Part shown: one piece after another, positions 43,305-52,415 of the stretch
Position numbering within the stretch: the stretch's first letter is position 1
How the letters are laid out: every line of letters starts with the position of its first letter
Source of the DNA: Teichococcus aestuarii
Lineage (GTDB): Bacteria; Pseudomonadota; Alphaproteobacteria; Acetobacterales; Acetobacteraceae
Assembly (NCBI RefSeq): GCF_003116135.1
Contig: NZ_PDOA01000004.1
Coordinates: forward strand, 1-64,000
Reading direction: 5' to 3'
Length of the DNA stretch: 64,000 bases
The notes under the pieces: model-generated
What the model was told of the DNA's origin: nothing
The model's database searches: none
The model's input: only the letters and a program-made list of their open reading frames with translations
Made by a program: the position numbers and the translations under genes

Positions 43305-44015
43305 ATGCCCCGCATCCTCATCGTGACCACCTCGGCCGACCGCATGACCCCCGGCACGGAGCCCACCGGCCTCTGGCTGGAGGAGCTGACCACCCCCTAC
43401 TACGCCTTCCAAGACGCCGGCGCCGCGGTGACCCTGGCCTCGGTCGCGGGCGGCGCGGTGCCGGTCGATGCCCGCAGCCTCGCCGCCGAGGGGGAGGAGG
43501 AGGCGTCGGTCCGGCGCTACCGGCAGGACCCGGCGCTGCAGGCGGCGGTGGCTGCCACGCCGTGCTTCACCGAGATCGACCCCACGGGCTACGACGCGCT
43601 GTTCCTGCCCGGCGGGCACGGCACGATGTTCGACTATCCGGGCAGCGCGGCGCTGGCCGCGCTGGTCGAGCGCTTCGACCGCGAGGGGCGGGTCGTCGCC
43701 GCGGTCTGCCACGGCCCGGCGGGGCTGGTCTCCGCCCGCAAGGCGGACGGTACCCCCTTCGTCGCCGGCCGCCGGATCGCCGCCTTCACCGACAGCGAGG
43801 AGCGCGCGGTCGGCCTCGACCAGGCGGTTCCCTTCCTGCTGGAGAGCCGGCTGAAGGCGCTGGGCGCCCGGCACGAGGCGGGGCCGGACTTCCAGCCCTT
43901 CGCGCTGCGCGACGGCCGGCTGGTGACCGGCCAGAACCCGGCCTCGGCGGCGCCGACCGCGGCGCTGGTGATGGAGGCGCTCGGCGTGGCGGGCGCTGCG
44001 CCGCAGGCCCTGTGA
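43305..44015 (+). CDS. DJ-1/PfpI family protein (Hsp31/glyoxalase III-like)
   Basis: The 236-residue protein belongs to the class I glutamine-amidotransferase-like superfamily. The nucleophile elbow is AAVCHGPAGL, with FLPGGHGTMFDYP before it, and a likely supporting Glu in GLWLEELTTPYYAF. This arrangement matches glyoxalase III/Hsp31-like proteins that detoxify methylglyoxal without glutathione or protect proteins. CAGGAGA precedes the ATG. Control by the divergent LysR gene is expected. Confidence 0.88.
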   Translation: MPRILIVTTSADRMTPGTEPTGLWLEELTTPYYAFQDAGAAVTLASVAGGAVPVDARSLAAEGEEEASVRRYRQDPALQAAVAATPCFTEIDPTGYDALFLPGGHGTMFDYPGSAALAALVERFDREGRVVAAVCHGPAGLVSARKADGTPFVAGRRIAAFTDSEERAVGLDQAVPFLLESRLKALGARHEAGPDFQPFALRDGRLVTGQNPASAAPTAALVMEALGVAGAAPQAL

Positions 44016-44079
44016 GCCGCTGCGCCTGCGGACCGGCGCCGCGCCCGTGCCGCTGACGCGGTGAGGGCGGGGCGGCGCC

Positions 44080-44457
44080 TCACCGGCGGGCGGTGGGGCG
44101 CCGGGCCAGCTGGTCCAGCGCGTCCGCGTTTTCCCGCCCCCAGGCATAGAGCAGCTCGACCGGCGCCACGCAGCGCCGCCCCAGCGCCGTCAGCCGGTAT
44201 TCCACCGCCGGCGGCACGCTGCCCTGCACATGCCGGGTCAGCAGCCCGCTCGCCTCCATCTCGCGCAGCGTCTGGGTCAGCATCTTCTTCGAGATGCCGG
44301 GCAGGCTGCGCAGCAGCACGCCGGTGCGCGCGGCGCCCTGGTGGCGGGCGTGCAGCGTGTGCAGCACCATGCTCGTCCACTTGGTGGCGAACAGCGCCAG
44401 CACGCGGCGCGGCGCGCAATCCTCCCGCCATTCCGCCTCGGGGCTGCCTTTGTCCAT
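44080..44457 (-). CDS. HxlR-family transcriptional regulator
   Basis: The 125-residue winged-helix protein has the HxlR pattern: a Cys near the N-terminus (DCAPRRVLALFATKWTSMVL), LRSLPGISKKMLTQTLREMEASGLL, and VPPAVEYRLTALGRRCVAPV. HxlR proteins often sense electrophiles or oxidants through the N-terminal Cys. It is divergent from an NAD-binding SDR gene, and an imperfect palindrome lies just upstream of its start. Confidence 0.9.
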   Translation of the reverse strand: MDKGSPEAEWREDCAPRRVLALFATKWTSMVLHTLHARHQGAARTGVLLRSLPGISKKMLTQTLREMEASGLLTRHVQGSVPPAVEYRLTALGRRCVAPVELLYAWGRENADALDQLARRPTARR

Positions 44458-44460
44458 GGG

Positions 44461-44480
44461 TGGTTACCTTATGGTGACTA
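44461..44480. promoter_or_regulatory. imperfect palindrome, probable HxlR operator
   Basis: TGGTTACC and GGTGACTA flank TTAT; six of eight arm positions pair. It sits three bases upstream of the HxlR start and 77 bp before the divergent SDR start. Position and symmetry fit an autoregulated HxlR site. Confidence 0.45.
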
Positions 44481-44557
44481 TGTCCCAGATTGGTGCCGTC
44501 TGGACGCGCCTCAAGCCACCGCCCAGGTGAGGGGCGCATTTGGACCGGAGGCAGGAC

Positions 44558-45622
44558 ATGGCAGGCACGGCGCTGGTGGTCGGGGCGAGCGGCATCGTCG
44601 GCAACGCGGTGGCGGAACGGCTGCTGGAGGAGGGGTGGACGGTGCATGGCCTGTCCCGCCGCCCCGGCAGCGGCCCGGGCGGCATCCGTCCCGTCGCCGC
44701 GGATCTGCGCGACGCGGCGGGCACGGCGGCGGCGCTGTCCGGGCTGCGGCCGGAGGCGGTGTTCATCACCACCTGGCTGCGGCAGGCCACCGAGGCGGAG
44801 AACATCCGCGTCAACGCCGCCATGGTGCGCAACCTGCTGGACGCGCTGCGGCCGGGCGGCGCCACCCGGCATGTCGCGCTGGTCACCGGCCTCAAGCACT
44901 ATCTCGGCCCGTTCGAATCCTACGGCAAGGGCGTGCTGCCCGAGACCCCGTTCCGCGAGGAGCAGGCGCGGCTCGACGTCGAGAACTTCTACTACGCGCA
45001 GGAGGACGAGGTCTTCGCCGCCGCCGCGCGGGACGGCTTCTCCTGGAGCGTGCACCGGCCGCACACCATCATCGGCATGGCGGTGGGCAACGCCATGAAC
45101 ATGGGCACCACCCTCGCCGCCTACGCCACGCTCTGCCGCGAGACGGGGCGGCCCTTCCGCTTTCCCGGCTCGGCCGCGCAGTGGAACGGCCTGACCGACA
45201 TGACCGACGCCCGGCTGCTGGCCCGCCACCTGCTCTGGGCGGCGACCACCCCGGCGGCGCGCGACTTGGCCTTCAACGTGGTCAATGGCGACGTGTTCCG
45301 CTGGCGCTGGATGTGGGGGCGCATCGCCGGCTGGTTCGGGCTGGAGCCGGCGCCCTTCGACGGCACGGTGCATCCGCTGGAGCGGCAGATGGCGGAGGAT
45401 GCCGGGACCTGGCGGGCGCTGGCCGGGCGGCACGGCCTGGCCGAGCCGGATCTCGGCCGGCTCGCTTCCCCCTGGCACACCGATGCCGATCTGGGCCGGC
45501 CGATCGAGGTGGTCACCGACATGTCCCGCAGCCGCCGCCTCGGCTTCCTCGACCAGCAGCCGACGGACGATGCCTTCCTGGACCTGTTCGCGCGGCTGCG
45601 CGCGGCGAGGCTGATCCCCTGA
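44558..45622 (+). CDS. NAD(P)-dependent epimerase/atypical SDR (PRISE-like)
   Basis: The 354-residue protein has a Rossmann motif VVGASGIVGNAVAERLLEEG at 6-25 and segments typical of the progesterone 5-beta-reductase/iridoid synthase (PRISE) group: TGLKHYLGPFESYGKG, NFYYAQEDEVFAAA, SVHRPHTIIGMAVGNAMNM, FNVVNGDVFRWRWMW. In PRISE enzymes a Lys/Tyr pair reduces enones; the Lys of TGLKHY and the Tyr of NFYY are present. The ATG at 44558 has GGAGGCAGG upstream. HxlR control suggests induction by reactive enones or quinones. Confidence 0.85.
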   Translation: MAGTALVVGASGIVGNAVAERLLEEGWTVHGLSRRPGSGPGGIRPVAADLRDAAGTAAALSGLRPEAVFITTWLRQATEAENIRVNAAMVRNLLDALRPGGATRHVALVTGLKHYLGPFESYGKGVLPETPFREEQARLDVENFYYAQEDEVFAAAARDGFSWSVHRPHTIIGMAVGNAMNMGTTLAAYATLCRETGRPFRFPGSAAQWNGLTDMTDARLLARHLLWAATTPAARDLAFNVVNGDVFRWRWMWGRIAGWFGLEPAPFDGTVHPLERQMAEDAGTWRALAGRHGLAEPDLGRLASPWHTDADLGRPIEVVTDMSRSRRLGFLDQQPTDDAFLDLFARLRAARLIP

Positions 45623-45691
45623 GGGGCCCGCGTGCGGAGGCGCGCCTTTGCAGGCCCGCGCGCGAAGGCGCGGCTTGGCAGGGTTTGCGGA

Positions 45692-45732
45692 GGCGCGGCC
45701 TGGTGTGGAGCCCGGCGGGGCCGCGCCTTTTT
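45692..45732 (+). terminator. intrinsic terminator after the PRISE-like gene
   Basis: GGCGCGGCC (45692-45700) pairs with GGCCGCGCC (45719-45727) across an 18-nt loop and is followed by five T. It lies 69 bp after the stop. The remaining gap before 45816 contains Ala/Gly-rich shadow sequence and a GGAGGAAG ribosome binding site for the next gene. Confidence 0.7.
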
Positions 45733-45815
45733 GAAGCCGGCCGCGCCACCGCTCCGGCACTGCCGGCGTTTCCTTCCGCGAGGGCCGAGGCCCGCAGCAG
45801 GAGGAAGCGCCGGCC

Positions 45816-47162
45816 ATGACTCCAGCCAGAACCCCGCGCCATCGCGCGGCCCTGTCAGGGGCGGGGCGCCTCCTGCCGCTGGCGTTGCTGCTGCCGCTGG
45901 CCGCCTGCGGCGGCGGCGCCACCCTGCCGGAGGCCGCCGGCTACGGCCCGCACCCGCAGCTGCCCGAGCCGCGCCAGGGCCTGCTGCCCACGGTGAAGGT
46001 GGCCAAGGCCACCGGCTGGCCGGAGGGTGCCATGCCCACCCCCGCGCCGGGCTTCCGCGTGCAGCCCTTCGCCAGCGGGCTCGACCATCCGCGCTGGCTC
46101 TACGAACTGCCGAATGGCGACATCCTGGTGGCCGAGAGCAACGCGCCGCCCAAGCCCGAGGGCATGGGCGGCGGCCTCCGCGCCTGGGTGCAGGGCCTCA
46201 TCATGCGCCGCGCCGGCGCTCGCACGCCCAGCGCCAACCGCATCACCCTGCTGCGCGACGCCGATGGCGACGGCCGTGCCGAGACCCGCACGGCCTTCCT
46301 GGAGGGGCTGAACTCCCCCTTCGGCATGGCGCTGGTGGGCAGCGACCTCTACGTGGCCAATGCCGACGCGGTGCTGCGCTTCCCCTACGCGCCGGGCGCC
46401 ACCCGCATCGACGTGCCGGGCGAGAGGCTCTCCGAGCTGCCCGCGGGGCGCAACCACCACTGGACCAAGAGCCTGGTGGCCAGCCCGGATGGCGGCCGGC
46501 TCTATGTCGGCGTCGGCTCCAACTCCAACGTGGCCGAGCATGGCCTGGAGGAGGAGCGGGACCGCGCCGCCATCCTGGAGATCGACCGCGCCACGGGGGC
46601 GCGGCGCGTCTTCGCCTCGGGCCTGCGCAACCCGGTGGGGCTGGCCTGGAACCCGCAGAGTGGCGCGCTCTGGGTGGCGGTGAACGAGCGCGACGAGATC
46701 GGCGACGACCTGGTGCCGGACTACATGACCGCCGTGCGGCCGGGCGGCTTCTATGGCTGGCCCTACAGCTATTTCGGCCAGCATGTCGATGCGCGCGTCG
46801 CGCCGCAGCGGCCGGATCTGGTGGCGCGGGCCATCGCGCCGGACTACGCGCTGGGCGCGCACACCGCCTCGCTCGGCCTCGCCTTCCTGCCGGACGGGCG
46901 GATGGGGCCGGGCACGGCGGGGGCGGCGGTGGTGGGCCAGCACGGCTCCTGGAACCGCGACCCGCCGGCCGGCTACCGCGTCATCCTGGTGCCGTTCCGC
47001 GACGGGCGGCCGGAGGGCGCGCCGGTGGAGCTGCTCGCCGGCTTCCGCACGCCGGAGGGCGAGGCGCGCGGCCGCCCGGTGGGCGTGCTGCCCACCCGCG
47101 ACGGCGCCCTGCTGGTGGCCGACGATGTGGGCAACGCCGTCTGGCGCCTCAGGCGGGAGTGA
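45816..47162 (+). CDS. L-sorbosone dehydrogenase-family lipoprotein (PQQ-type beta-propeller)
   Basis: The 448-residue protein is a soluble-glucose/sorbosone-dehydrogenase-like beta-propeller. A lipobox LPLAAC places the lipidated Cys near residue 31. Propeller repeats include [73 protein letters not shown] and [15 protein letters not shown]. The family oxidises sugars or aldoses in the periplasm, often with PQQ. GGAGGAAG precedes the start. It ends ten bases before the convergent exporter gene. Confidence 0.9.
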   Translation: MTPARTPRHRAALSGAGRLLPLALLLPLAACGGGATLPEAAGYGPHPQLPEPRQGLLPTVKVAKATGWPEGAMPTPAPGFRVQPFASGLDHPRWLYELPNGDILVAESNAPPKPEGMGGGLRAWVQGLIMRRAGARTPSANRITLLRDADGDGRAETRTAFLEGLNSPFGMALVGSDLYVANADAVLRFPYAPGATRIDVPGERLSELPAGRNHHWTKSLVASPDGGRLYVGVGSNSNVAEHGLEEERDRAAILEIDRATGARRVFASGLRNPVGLAWNPQSGALWVAVNERDEIGDDLVPDYMTAVRPGGFYGWPYSYFGQHVDARVAPQRPDLVARAIAPDYALGAHTASLGLAFLPDGRMGPGTAGAAVVGQHGSWNRDPPAGYRVILVPFRDGRPEGAPVELLAGFRTPEGEARGRPVGVLPTRDGALLVADDVGNAVWRLRRE

Positions 47163-47185
47163 GGCGCGCGCTCAGCGCGCGCGCC
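47163..47185. terminator. GC-rich hairpin over the exporter stop codon
   Basis: GGCGCGCGC (47163-47171) pairs with 47177-47185 across TCAGC. It spans the junction of two convergent genes and includes the stop codon at 47172. No T tract is present. Confidence 0.35.
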
Positions 47186-48389
47186 CGGCGGGGGCGGGCC
47201 GCAGCCGCTCGGCCACCACCAGCGCCAGGGCGCCGGCCAGGATCAGCGCGGCCATCGGGCGCGCCGTGCCGTCGGCCAGCTGGCTGAGCAGCACGCCGCT
47301 GCACCCCGCCACGGTGAATTGCAGCGTGCCCATCAGCGCCGAGGCGGCGCCGGCCTGGTTGGCGTGGCGGCTGAGCGCGCCCACCGCCGCGTTGGGCAGC
47401 ACCAGCGCCGAGGCGAACATCATGACGAAGACCGGCGCCAGCAGGCCGAGCCAGTGCGGCACGCCGAGGAAGGCCTGCGCCGCCATGACGAGCGCCGCGG
47501 CCAGGACCACCCAGCAGGCGCCGCGCACCAGCCGCCGGGCGCCGAAGCGCAGCAGCAGCGGCGGGTTGCACTGCGAGCCGACGATGAAGCCCGCCGCGTT
47601 GACGCCGAACAGGATGGCAAAGGTGGAGGGCGCCAGCCCGTACTGCCCGACGAACACCGCGGCCGAGCCGCCGACATAGGCGAACATCAGGAACATCGCC
47701 GCGCAGCCCATGGCGACATGGGAGTAGAAGCCGCGCTCGCGCAGCACCGCGATGTAGCGCAGCAGCATGGCGGCGGGGCCGAGGCGCAGGCGCCGCTCGG
47801 GCGGCAGCGTCTCCGGCAGCAGGCGCCAGACCAGGGTGGCGGAGATGACGGCATAGGCGGCGCTGAACCAGAAGATCGGCCGCCACGAGCCGAAGGCGAG
47901 GAACAGCCCGCCGATGCTGGGCGCCAGGATGGGCGCCGCGCCCATCACCAGCATCAGCCGCGACATCAGCTTCGCCGCCGCGTGGCCATCGGCCAGGTCG
48001 CGCACCACGGCGCGCGGGAGCACCATGCTGGCCGAGCCCCCGAAGGCCGCCACGCAGCGCCAGAAGGCCAGCGCCTCGATGTTCAGCGCCAGGGCGCAGC
48101 CGATGGAGCCGATGATGTAGACCACCAGCCCCGCCAGCAGCGGCCGGCGCCGGCCGAGCCGGTCGGCCAGGCTGCCCTGGACGATCTGCCCCACCGCGAG
48201 GCCCAGGAACCAGGCCGCCAGGGTCAGCTCGGCCGAGCCGTGCGGCGCGCCGAACTCGGCCTCGATGGTGGGGAAGGCCGGCAGGTACATGTCGATGGAG
48301 AGCGGGCCGATCGCGGTCAGGAAGCCCAGGAGCAGCGGGAGCCAGGACGGCATGAGGCGGATTCCGGCAAAGGCGGGACAGATGGACAA
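47172..48389 (-). CDS. Bcr/CflA-family multidrug efflux MFS transporter
   Basis: The 405-residue inner membrane protein has twelve predicted helices and the Bcr/CflA marks: DMYLPAFPTIEAEFG in helix 1, LAVGQIVQGSLADRLGRRRPLL (loop 2-3 motif), and RAVVRDLADGHAAAKLMSRLM in the loop after helix 4, followed by PILAPSIGG. It exports drugs or metabolites by proton antiport. A start at 48353 (MPSWLP) is equally plausible and removes twelve residues of weak leader. Confidence 0.92.
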   Translation of the reverse strand: MSICPAFAGIRLMPSWLPLLLGFLTAIGPLSIDMYLPAFPTIEAEFGAPHGSAELTLAAWFLGLAVGQIVQGSLADRLGRRRPLLAGLVVYIIGSIGCALALNIEALAFWRCVAAFGGSASMVLPRAVVRDLADGHAAAKLMSRLMLVMGAAPILAPSIGGLFLAFGSWRPIFWFSAAYAVISATLVWRLLPETLPPERRLRLGPAAMLLRYIAVLRERGFYSHVAMGCAAMFLMFAYVGGSAAVFVGQYGLAPSTFAILFGVNAAGFIVGSQCNPPLLLRFGARRLVRGACWVVLAAALVMAAQAFLGVPHWLGLLAPVFVMMFASALVLPNAAVGALSRHANQAGAASALMGTLQFTVAGCSGVLLSQLADGTARPMAALILAGALALVVAERLRPAPAGRAR

Positions 48390-48753
48390 GGCGAGGCCGA
48401 CACGGGCGGCGCGGCGCTCCGGCAGGGGAGGGCCACGCGGCGGGGGCGGTCAGGGAGGGGCGGGCCGCCGCACGGCGGGCCGGAGGGGGCGCCGGTCATG
48501 CGGCGCCGCAGCAAGGGGTAACGCCGCGCCGGGAAATTGGCCAGATCACTTTTCCGTGCAAGCCGTGGCGGCTGTATGATAGTGTGAATACGAAACGGTA
48601 GGCATAAATCCGGGCAGAACGATGATCCGGAAGGCATTCCCGTTTCCGTGTGCCTATTGTGGTGGCGATATCGCCTTGCCTCGGCTCGTTCCGCCATCAA
48701 AACTGCTTGTGGCGCCGGCGCTGGCCGCCGGCCGAAAAACCAGGGAGAGCACC
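48390..48753. other. 364-bp divergent intergenic region with a probable promoter
   Basis: The gap separates the MFS exporter and the amino-acid binding protein. It contains an AT-richer block at about 48530-48610 with TATGAT at 48576-48581 as a good -10 element, preceded at a 17-bp spacing by the weak -35 TTCCGT. Inverted pieces (GAAACGGTAGGCA near 48591 and its rough complement near 48640-48660) may be an operator. The remaining exporter-proximal part is GC-rich with no clear feature. Confidence 0.35.
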
Positions 48754-49797
48754 GTGTTCCGTTCCGCTCTTGCGGCCATCGGCGGTTTCGCCATGGCTTC
48801 CGGCCTCGCCGTCATCACGCTTCTCGGCGCCACGCCCGCCCGCGCCCAGGCGGGCGCGGACACCGTCGCCGCCATCCGCGCCCGCGGCGCGGTGGTCTGC
48901 GGCGTCACCGGCACCACGGCGGGCTTCAGCCTGCCGGACAGCCAGGGCGTGATGCGCGGCCTGGACGCCGATTCCTGCCGCTCCGTCGCCGCCGCCATCT
49001 TCGGCGACGCCAGCAAGATCCGCTTCGTCAACACCACCTCGCAGAACCGCTTCACGGCGCTGCAATCGGGCGAGGTGGACCTGCTGGTGCGCAACACCAC
49101 CTGGACCCTCTCGCGCGAGGCGTCGCTCGGCTTCGAGTTCGCCAGCATCAACTTCTATGACGGCCAGGGCTTCATGGTGAAGAAGGGGCTGAACGTGGCC
49201 TCGGCCCGGGCGCTCGACGGCGCCACGGTCTGCGTGCAGCCCGGCACCACCACCGAGCTGAACCTGGCGGACTACTTCCGCTCCAACGGCATGAAGTTCA
49301 CCCCCGTGGTGATCGAGAGCGTCGAGGAGATCCGCACCGCCTTCAACTCCGGCCGCTGCGACGCCTACACCAACGACGCCTCCTCCCTCGCCGCCTTCCG
49401 CGCGACGCAGACCAACCCGGCCGACTACCTGCTGCTGCCCGAGATCATCTCGAAGGAGCCGCTCGGCGCCGTGGTCCGCAAGGGCGACTTCAAGTTCTTC
49501 GACATCGTTCGCTGGGCGCATTTCGCGCAGCTGACGGCGGAGGAGCTGGGCATCACCAGCCAGAACCTCGCCAGCTTCGCCGACAGCCCGAATCCCGACG
49601 TGCAGCGCTTCATGGGCAAGACCGGCGACCTCGGCAAGATGCTCGGCCTGCAGCCGGACTGGGCGGTGCAGATCGTCCGGCAGCTCGGCAATTTCGGCGA
49701 GATGTGGGACCGCAACATCACGCCCCTCGGCGTGCAGCGCGGCATCAACAACCTCTGGACCAAGGGCGGGCTGCAATACGCGCCGCCGATGCGCTGA
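48754..49797 (+). CDS. amino-acid ABC transporter substrate-binding protein (AapJ-like)
   Basis: The 347-residue receptor resembles AapJ/BztA, the general L-amino acid receptors of alphaproteobacteria. A signal sequence ends near ARAQ at 29-32. Family segments are GAVVCGVTGTTAGFSLPDSQ, GLDADSCRSVAAAIFGD, LVRNTTWTLSREASLGFEF, VQPGTTTELNLADYF and the C-terminal GLQYAPPMR. The GTG at 48754 is chosen because AGGGAGAGC lies directly upstream and the signal peptide begins there. No aapQMP permease genes follow; it is an orphan receptor. Confidence 0.92.
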   Translation: MFRSALAAIGGFAMASGLAVITLLGATPARAQAGADTVAAIRARGAVVCGVTGTTAGFSLPDSQGVMRGLDADSCRSVAAAIFGDASKIRFVNTTSQNRFTALQSGEVDLLVRNTTWTLSREASLGFEFASINFYDGQGFMVKKGLNVASARALDGATVCVQPGTTTELNLADYFRSNGMKFTPVVIESVEEIRTAFNSGRCDAYTNDASSLAAFRATQTNPADYLLLPEIISKEPLGAVVRKGDFKFFDIVRWAHFAQLTAEELGITSQNLASFADSPNPDVQRFMGKTGDLGKMLGLQPDWAVQIVRQLGNFGEMWDRNITPLGVQRGINNLWTKGGLQYAPPMR

Positions 49798-49807
49798 GTC
49801 CGGGCCG

Positions 49808-49835
49808 CCGGGAGAGGGGGGCGGCCCTCTCCCGG
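49808..49835. terminator. bidirectional hairpin between convergent genes
   Basis: CCGGGAGAGGG (49808-49818) pairs perfectly with CCCTCTCCCGG (49825-49835) over a 6-nt loop. It lies between the binding-protein gene and the glycosyltransferase-like gene, which converge. Confidence 0.55.
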
Positions 49836-49841
49836 GCCGGC

Positions 49842-50777
49842 TCAGCGGCCCGGATGCGCGGCCAGGATGTCGTCGAAGCGCTCGCGCCGCAGCCGCTCGT
49901 AGTGGCGGCGGTGGTGCGCGTCGATCTCCTGGAGCCGCGCTTCGGTCAACGGCGTGAAGTCGTAGGTCTCGCTCTGCGCCACCCGCATCTTGTCGAAGCC
50001 CATGGCGCGGAAATGCGCCGGCGAGAAGGAATTGCCCCGCTCGCCGATGTAGCGGCCGAAGGAGACCGTGGTCAGCACGCGGTACAGGCCGAGCTCCAGG
50101 CAGACGATGCTCTTGGCGGCATCCTGCGAGGAAGCCTCGCTGGCGATGGCGAGCGGGCGGAACAGCTCGAAGATGCGGCGGTGGTTGCGGGCGTTGTAGT
50201 CCACCCCTTCCAGGATGTCGTAATAGGGCTTCAGCCACGCCATCATCTGCCGCCAGGCGTGGCGGCGCAGGCCGAAGCCCCAGTGGTGCTCGAGCGGGAT
50301 GTATTTCACCACCGGGCCCGGATAGTCCCGCCGGTGGTCGCCATAGGCGCCGAAATAGGCGATGCGCGGGAAGGGCGCGGTGATCTCGCGCAGCCGCTCC
50401 AGCGCGTAGAGGTACCAGGGGCCGAGTTCCAGGTCGTCCTCGAAGAAGTAGCCCAGCTCCGCGTCCAGCTCCTCGAAGACCAGCTTCTCGCCGCGCAGGA
50501 TGTTGCGCGCCACGCCGAGATTGCCCTCGCTGCGCCGCACCTGCCCCTGGGGGAAGTGGCGGCGGAACAGCGCGACGCTGGCCTCGATATCCGCGTCCCG
50601 CGCCATGCGGCGGCCGCTGAGGGCGGAGATCGCGCCATCCTGCAGCAGGAACACCTTCGCGGGGTCGTAGCGCACCCCCTTCTGCCGTGTCAGCGACACG
50701 CAGACGGCCTCCAGATAGGCGGGCCGGTCGAAGGAATAGAGGATGATGGGCGTGTCGATCTGGAACATGCTGCTCAT
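49842..50777 (-). CDS. glycosyltransferase-like protein (GT-A fold)
   Basis: The 311-residue protein begins with TPIILYSFDRPAYLEAVC, as in GT2/GNT-I-like transferases that start with a PI-type strand, and has the candidate metal motif FFEDDLELGPWYLYALER, where EDD fits a DxD-type site. The middle contains HWGFGLRRHAWRQMM and ARNHRRIF. The acceptor is unknown; polysaccharide or protein glycosylation is possible. Its ATG overlaps the acylphosphatase stop (ATGA), which places it in an operon with acyP and an ATP12 chaperone. Confidence 0.72.
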   Translation of the reverse strand: MSSMFQIDTPIILYSFDRPAYLEAVCVSLTRQKGVRYDPAKVFLLQDGAISALSGRRMARDADIEASVALFRRHFPQGQVRRSEGNLGVARNILRGEKLVFEELDAELGYFFEDDLELGPWYLYALERLREITAPFPRIAYFGAYGDHRRDYPGPVVKYIPLEHHWGFGLRRHAWRQMMAWLKPYYDILEGVDYNARNHRRIFELFRPLAIASEASSQDAAKSIVCLELGLYRVLTTVSFGRYIGERGNSFSPAHFRAMGFDKMRVAQSETYDFTPLTEARLQEIDAHHRRHYERLRRERFDDILAAHPGR

Positions 50778-51049
50778 TGTGTTGCGGTCCGGCGAAATCC
50801 CGGCTCCGCTGGGGGATCTGCGAACTCTTCGGTGATCTCTTCGACGCGGGCGAGGGGCGGGCCGGCGCGGCAGGCGGTCAGCAGGCTGCCGACGGCGGCG
50901 GCGTCGCCGGCCACCAGGGCCTCGACGCTGCCATCGCGCCGGTTGCGCACCCAGCCCAGCACGCCGAGCCGCGTGGCCTCGCGGACCATCCATTCACGGT
51001 AGCCGACACCCTGCACCCGCCCACGGATGCGGACACGCTTGGCGTCCAT
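50774..51049 (-). CDS. acyP: acylphosphatase
   Basis: The 91-residue protein has the acylphosphatase signature GRVQGVGYREWM with the catalytic Arg and the phosphate loop, and WVRNRRDGSVEA with the catalytic Asn. It hydrolyses acyl phosphates such as carbamoyl phosphate. It is between the ATP12 gene (41-bp gap) and the glycosyltransferase-like gene, with which it overlaps. Confidence 0.95.
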   Translation of the reverse strand: MDAKRVRIRGRVQGVGYREWMVREATRLGVLGWVRNRRDGSVEALVAGDAAAVGSLLTACRAGPPLARVEEITEEFADPPAEPGFRRTATQ

Positions 51050-51090
51050 GCTGTTCCTCCCTGCCCGTGGCCCGGCGCTTTCCGCGCCAT

Positions 51091-51795
51091 TCAGCCGCGC
51101 GCCAGGTCCAGCAGGCGCTCGGCCAGGGCGACATCTTTCACGATGCCCTGTTGCCGTTCCAGCGCTTCGCGATCCTGCCCCCAGAGTTCCTGCTGGAAGG
51201 TCTCGTCCAGGAAGGCCAGGCGGCAGGCTTCCGCGGCGTCCAGCCGGCCATGCGCCAGGGCCAGGCCCAGCACCAGGCTGCCCAGCGCCGGCACCGCGAC
51301 ACCCAGCGCCGCCAGCTTCAGCACCGGCAACGCCGCCACCGCCGCGTGCAGGGCGCGCTCCGCTTCGGGCGGCTGCGGCACGGGCATCACGCCGGTGGTC
51401 ACGCGCAGCGGGGCGTCGAAGGTCAGGGCCACCCAGTCCAGCAGCGGCTGCCAGGCCTGCGCCTGCCGCGCGGCCAGCCGCGCATCGGTGCCGTGGTAGC
51501 AGAGCAGGTCGGTGCGCCCATAGGCGGCGATGGCATCGACGCTCGGCGCCGGGTCGGCCGCCATGCGGTCCAGCGCGGTGGCCACCACGCGGGTGAGCGG
51601 CACCTCCTCCATGCTCATCTCGCCGCCCTTGGCGCCGCCGGCGGCCTGCCATTCCGCGGCCACGGCTTCCGCCAGCCGCGGCAGGGGCAGGCGCAGCGGG
51701 CCGCTGCCGGGCAGCCGCAGGGGGCGGCCATCGAGCAGCACGGCGAAACCATCCTCGGCCGGAGCAGCGGCGGCCTGATCCCAGAAACGCTTCAT
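51091..51795 (-). CDS. ATP12-family F1-ATPase assembly chaperone
   Basis: The 234-residue protein has the ATP12 pattern: KRFWDQAAAAPAEDGFAVLLDGRPLRLP at the N-terminus, AVAAEWQAAGG, MPLTR-like EVPLTRVVATALD, TDLLCYHG, and a helical C-terminus with LDETFQQELWGQD. ATP12 binds the F1 alpha subunit until it assembles with beta. In bacteria it is found mainly in alphaproteobacteria, which supports the taxonomic reading. Confidence 0.92.
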   Translation of the reverse strand: MKRFWDQAAAAPAEDGFAVLLDGRPLRLPGSGPLRLPLPRLAEAVAAEWQAAGGAKGGEMSMEEVPLTRVVATALDRMAADPAPSVDAIAAYGRTDLLCYHGTDARLAARQAQAWQPLLDWVALTFDAPLRVTTGVMPVPQPPEAERALHAAVAALPVLKLAALGVAVPALGSLVLGLALAHGRLDAAEACRLAFLDETFQQELWGQDREALERQQGIVKDVALAERLLDLARG

Positions 51796-51837
51796 GCATG
51801 GCTTATGGTGGGTCGCGACCCCTTCGCCAAGATCATC

Positions 51838-52272
51838 TCAGCGCGAGGCATCGCGATCCTCCTTGAACACGCGCAGACCGCGCAAAGTGGCCACAGTGGC
51901 GACGGCCAGCACCACCGCCACTTCGTAGGCGCCGAGCGCGCAGGCGGCGCCGATCGCCGCCGTGGTCCACAGCCCCGCCGCCGTGGCCGTGCCGTGCACA
52001 TGCCGCCCGCTGCGGATGATGGCGCCCGCGCCGATGAAGCCGATGCCGGTGATCAGCCCCTCCAGGATGCGCGCCACCGCCTGCGGGTCGTCGCGCACCA
52101 CCTCCGACGCCGCCTGCAGGAAGCCGCAGGCGGCGATCGCCACCAGCGGGAAGGTGCGCAGCCCGGCGCTGCGGTCCTCGCGCTCGCGGTCCCAGCCGAT
52201 GGGGAAGGCCAGGGCGTAGGCGATGGCGAGGTCGCGCGCATGGTCCAGCATGGAGGGGTCGTCGAGCGGCAT
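51838..52272 (-). CDS. MgtC/SapB family membrane protein
   Basis: The 144-residue protein has four hydrophobic segments and the MgtC marks GWDREREDRSAGLRTFPLVAIAAC, GLITGIGFIGAGAIIRSG and GTATAAGLWTTAAIGAACALG. MgtC proteins modulate P-type or F1FO ATPases and magnesium or acid stress in intracellular bacteria; in free-living ones the role is less clear. The start at 52272 precedes PLDDPSMLDHARDL; 52251 is an alternative. It is divergent from the M20 gene. Confidence 0.9.
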   Translation of the reverse strand: MPLDDPSMLDHARDLAIAYALAFPIGWDREREDRSAGLRTFPLVAIAACGFLQAASEVVRDDPQAVARILEGLITGIGFIGAGAIIRSGRHVHGTATAAGLWTTAAIGAACALGAYEVAVVLAVATVATLRGLRVFKEDRDASR

Positions 52273-52415
52273 GCGGAGGCAACCCGCGCGGTGCCCCGCC
52301 GGTTGCCGCGGGCTTCTCCATGGTCCCACGCAGCCGTGCGGCGGCGGGGCCGATCGGGGGCCTTCCCTGTTCCCGCACGAGGTGCGAGGGTCCGCCCGCT
52401 GCAACCGGAACACGC

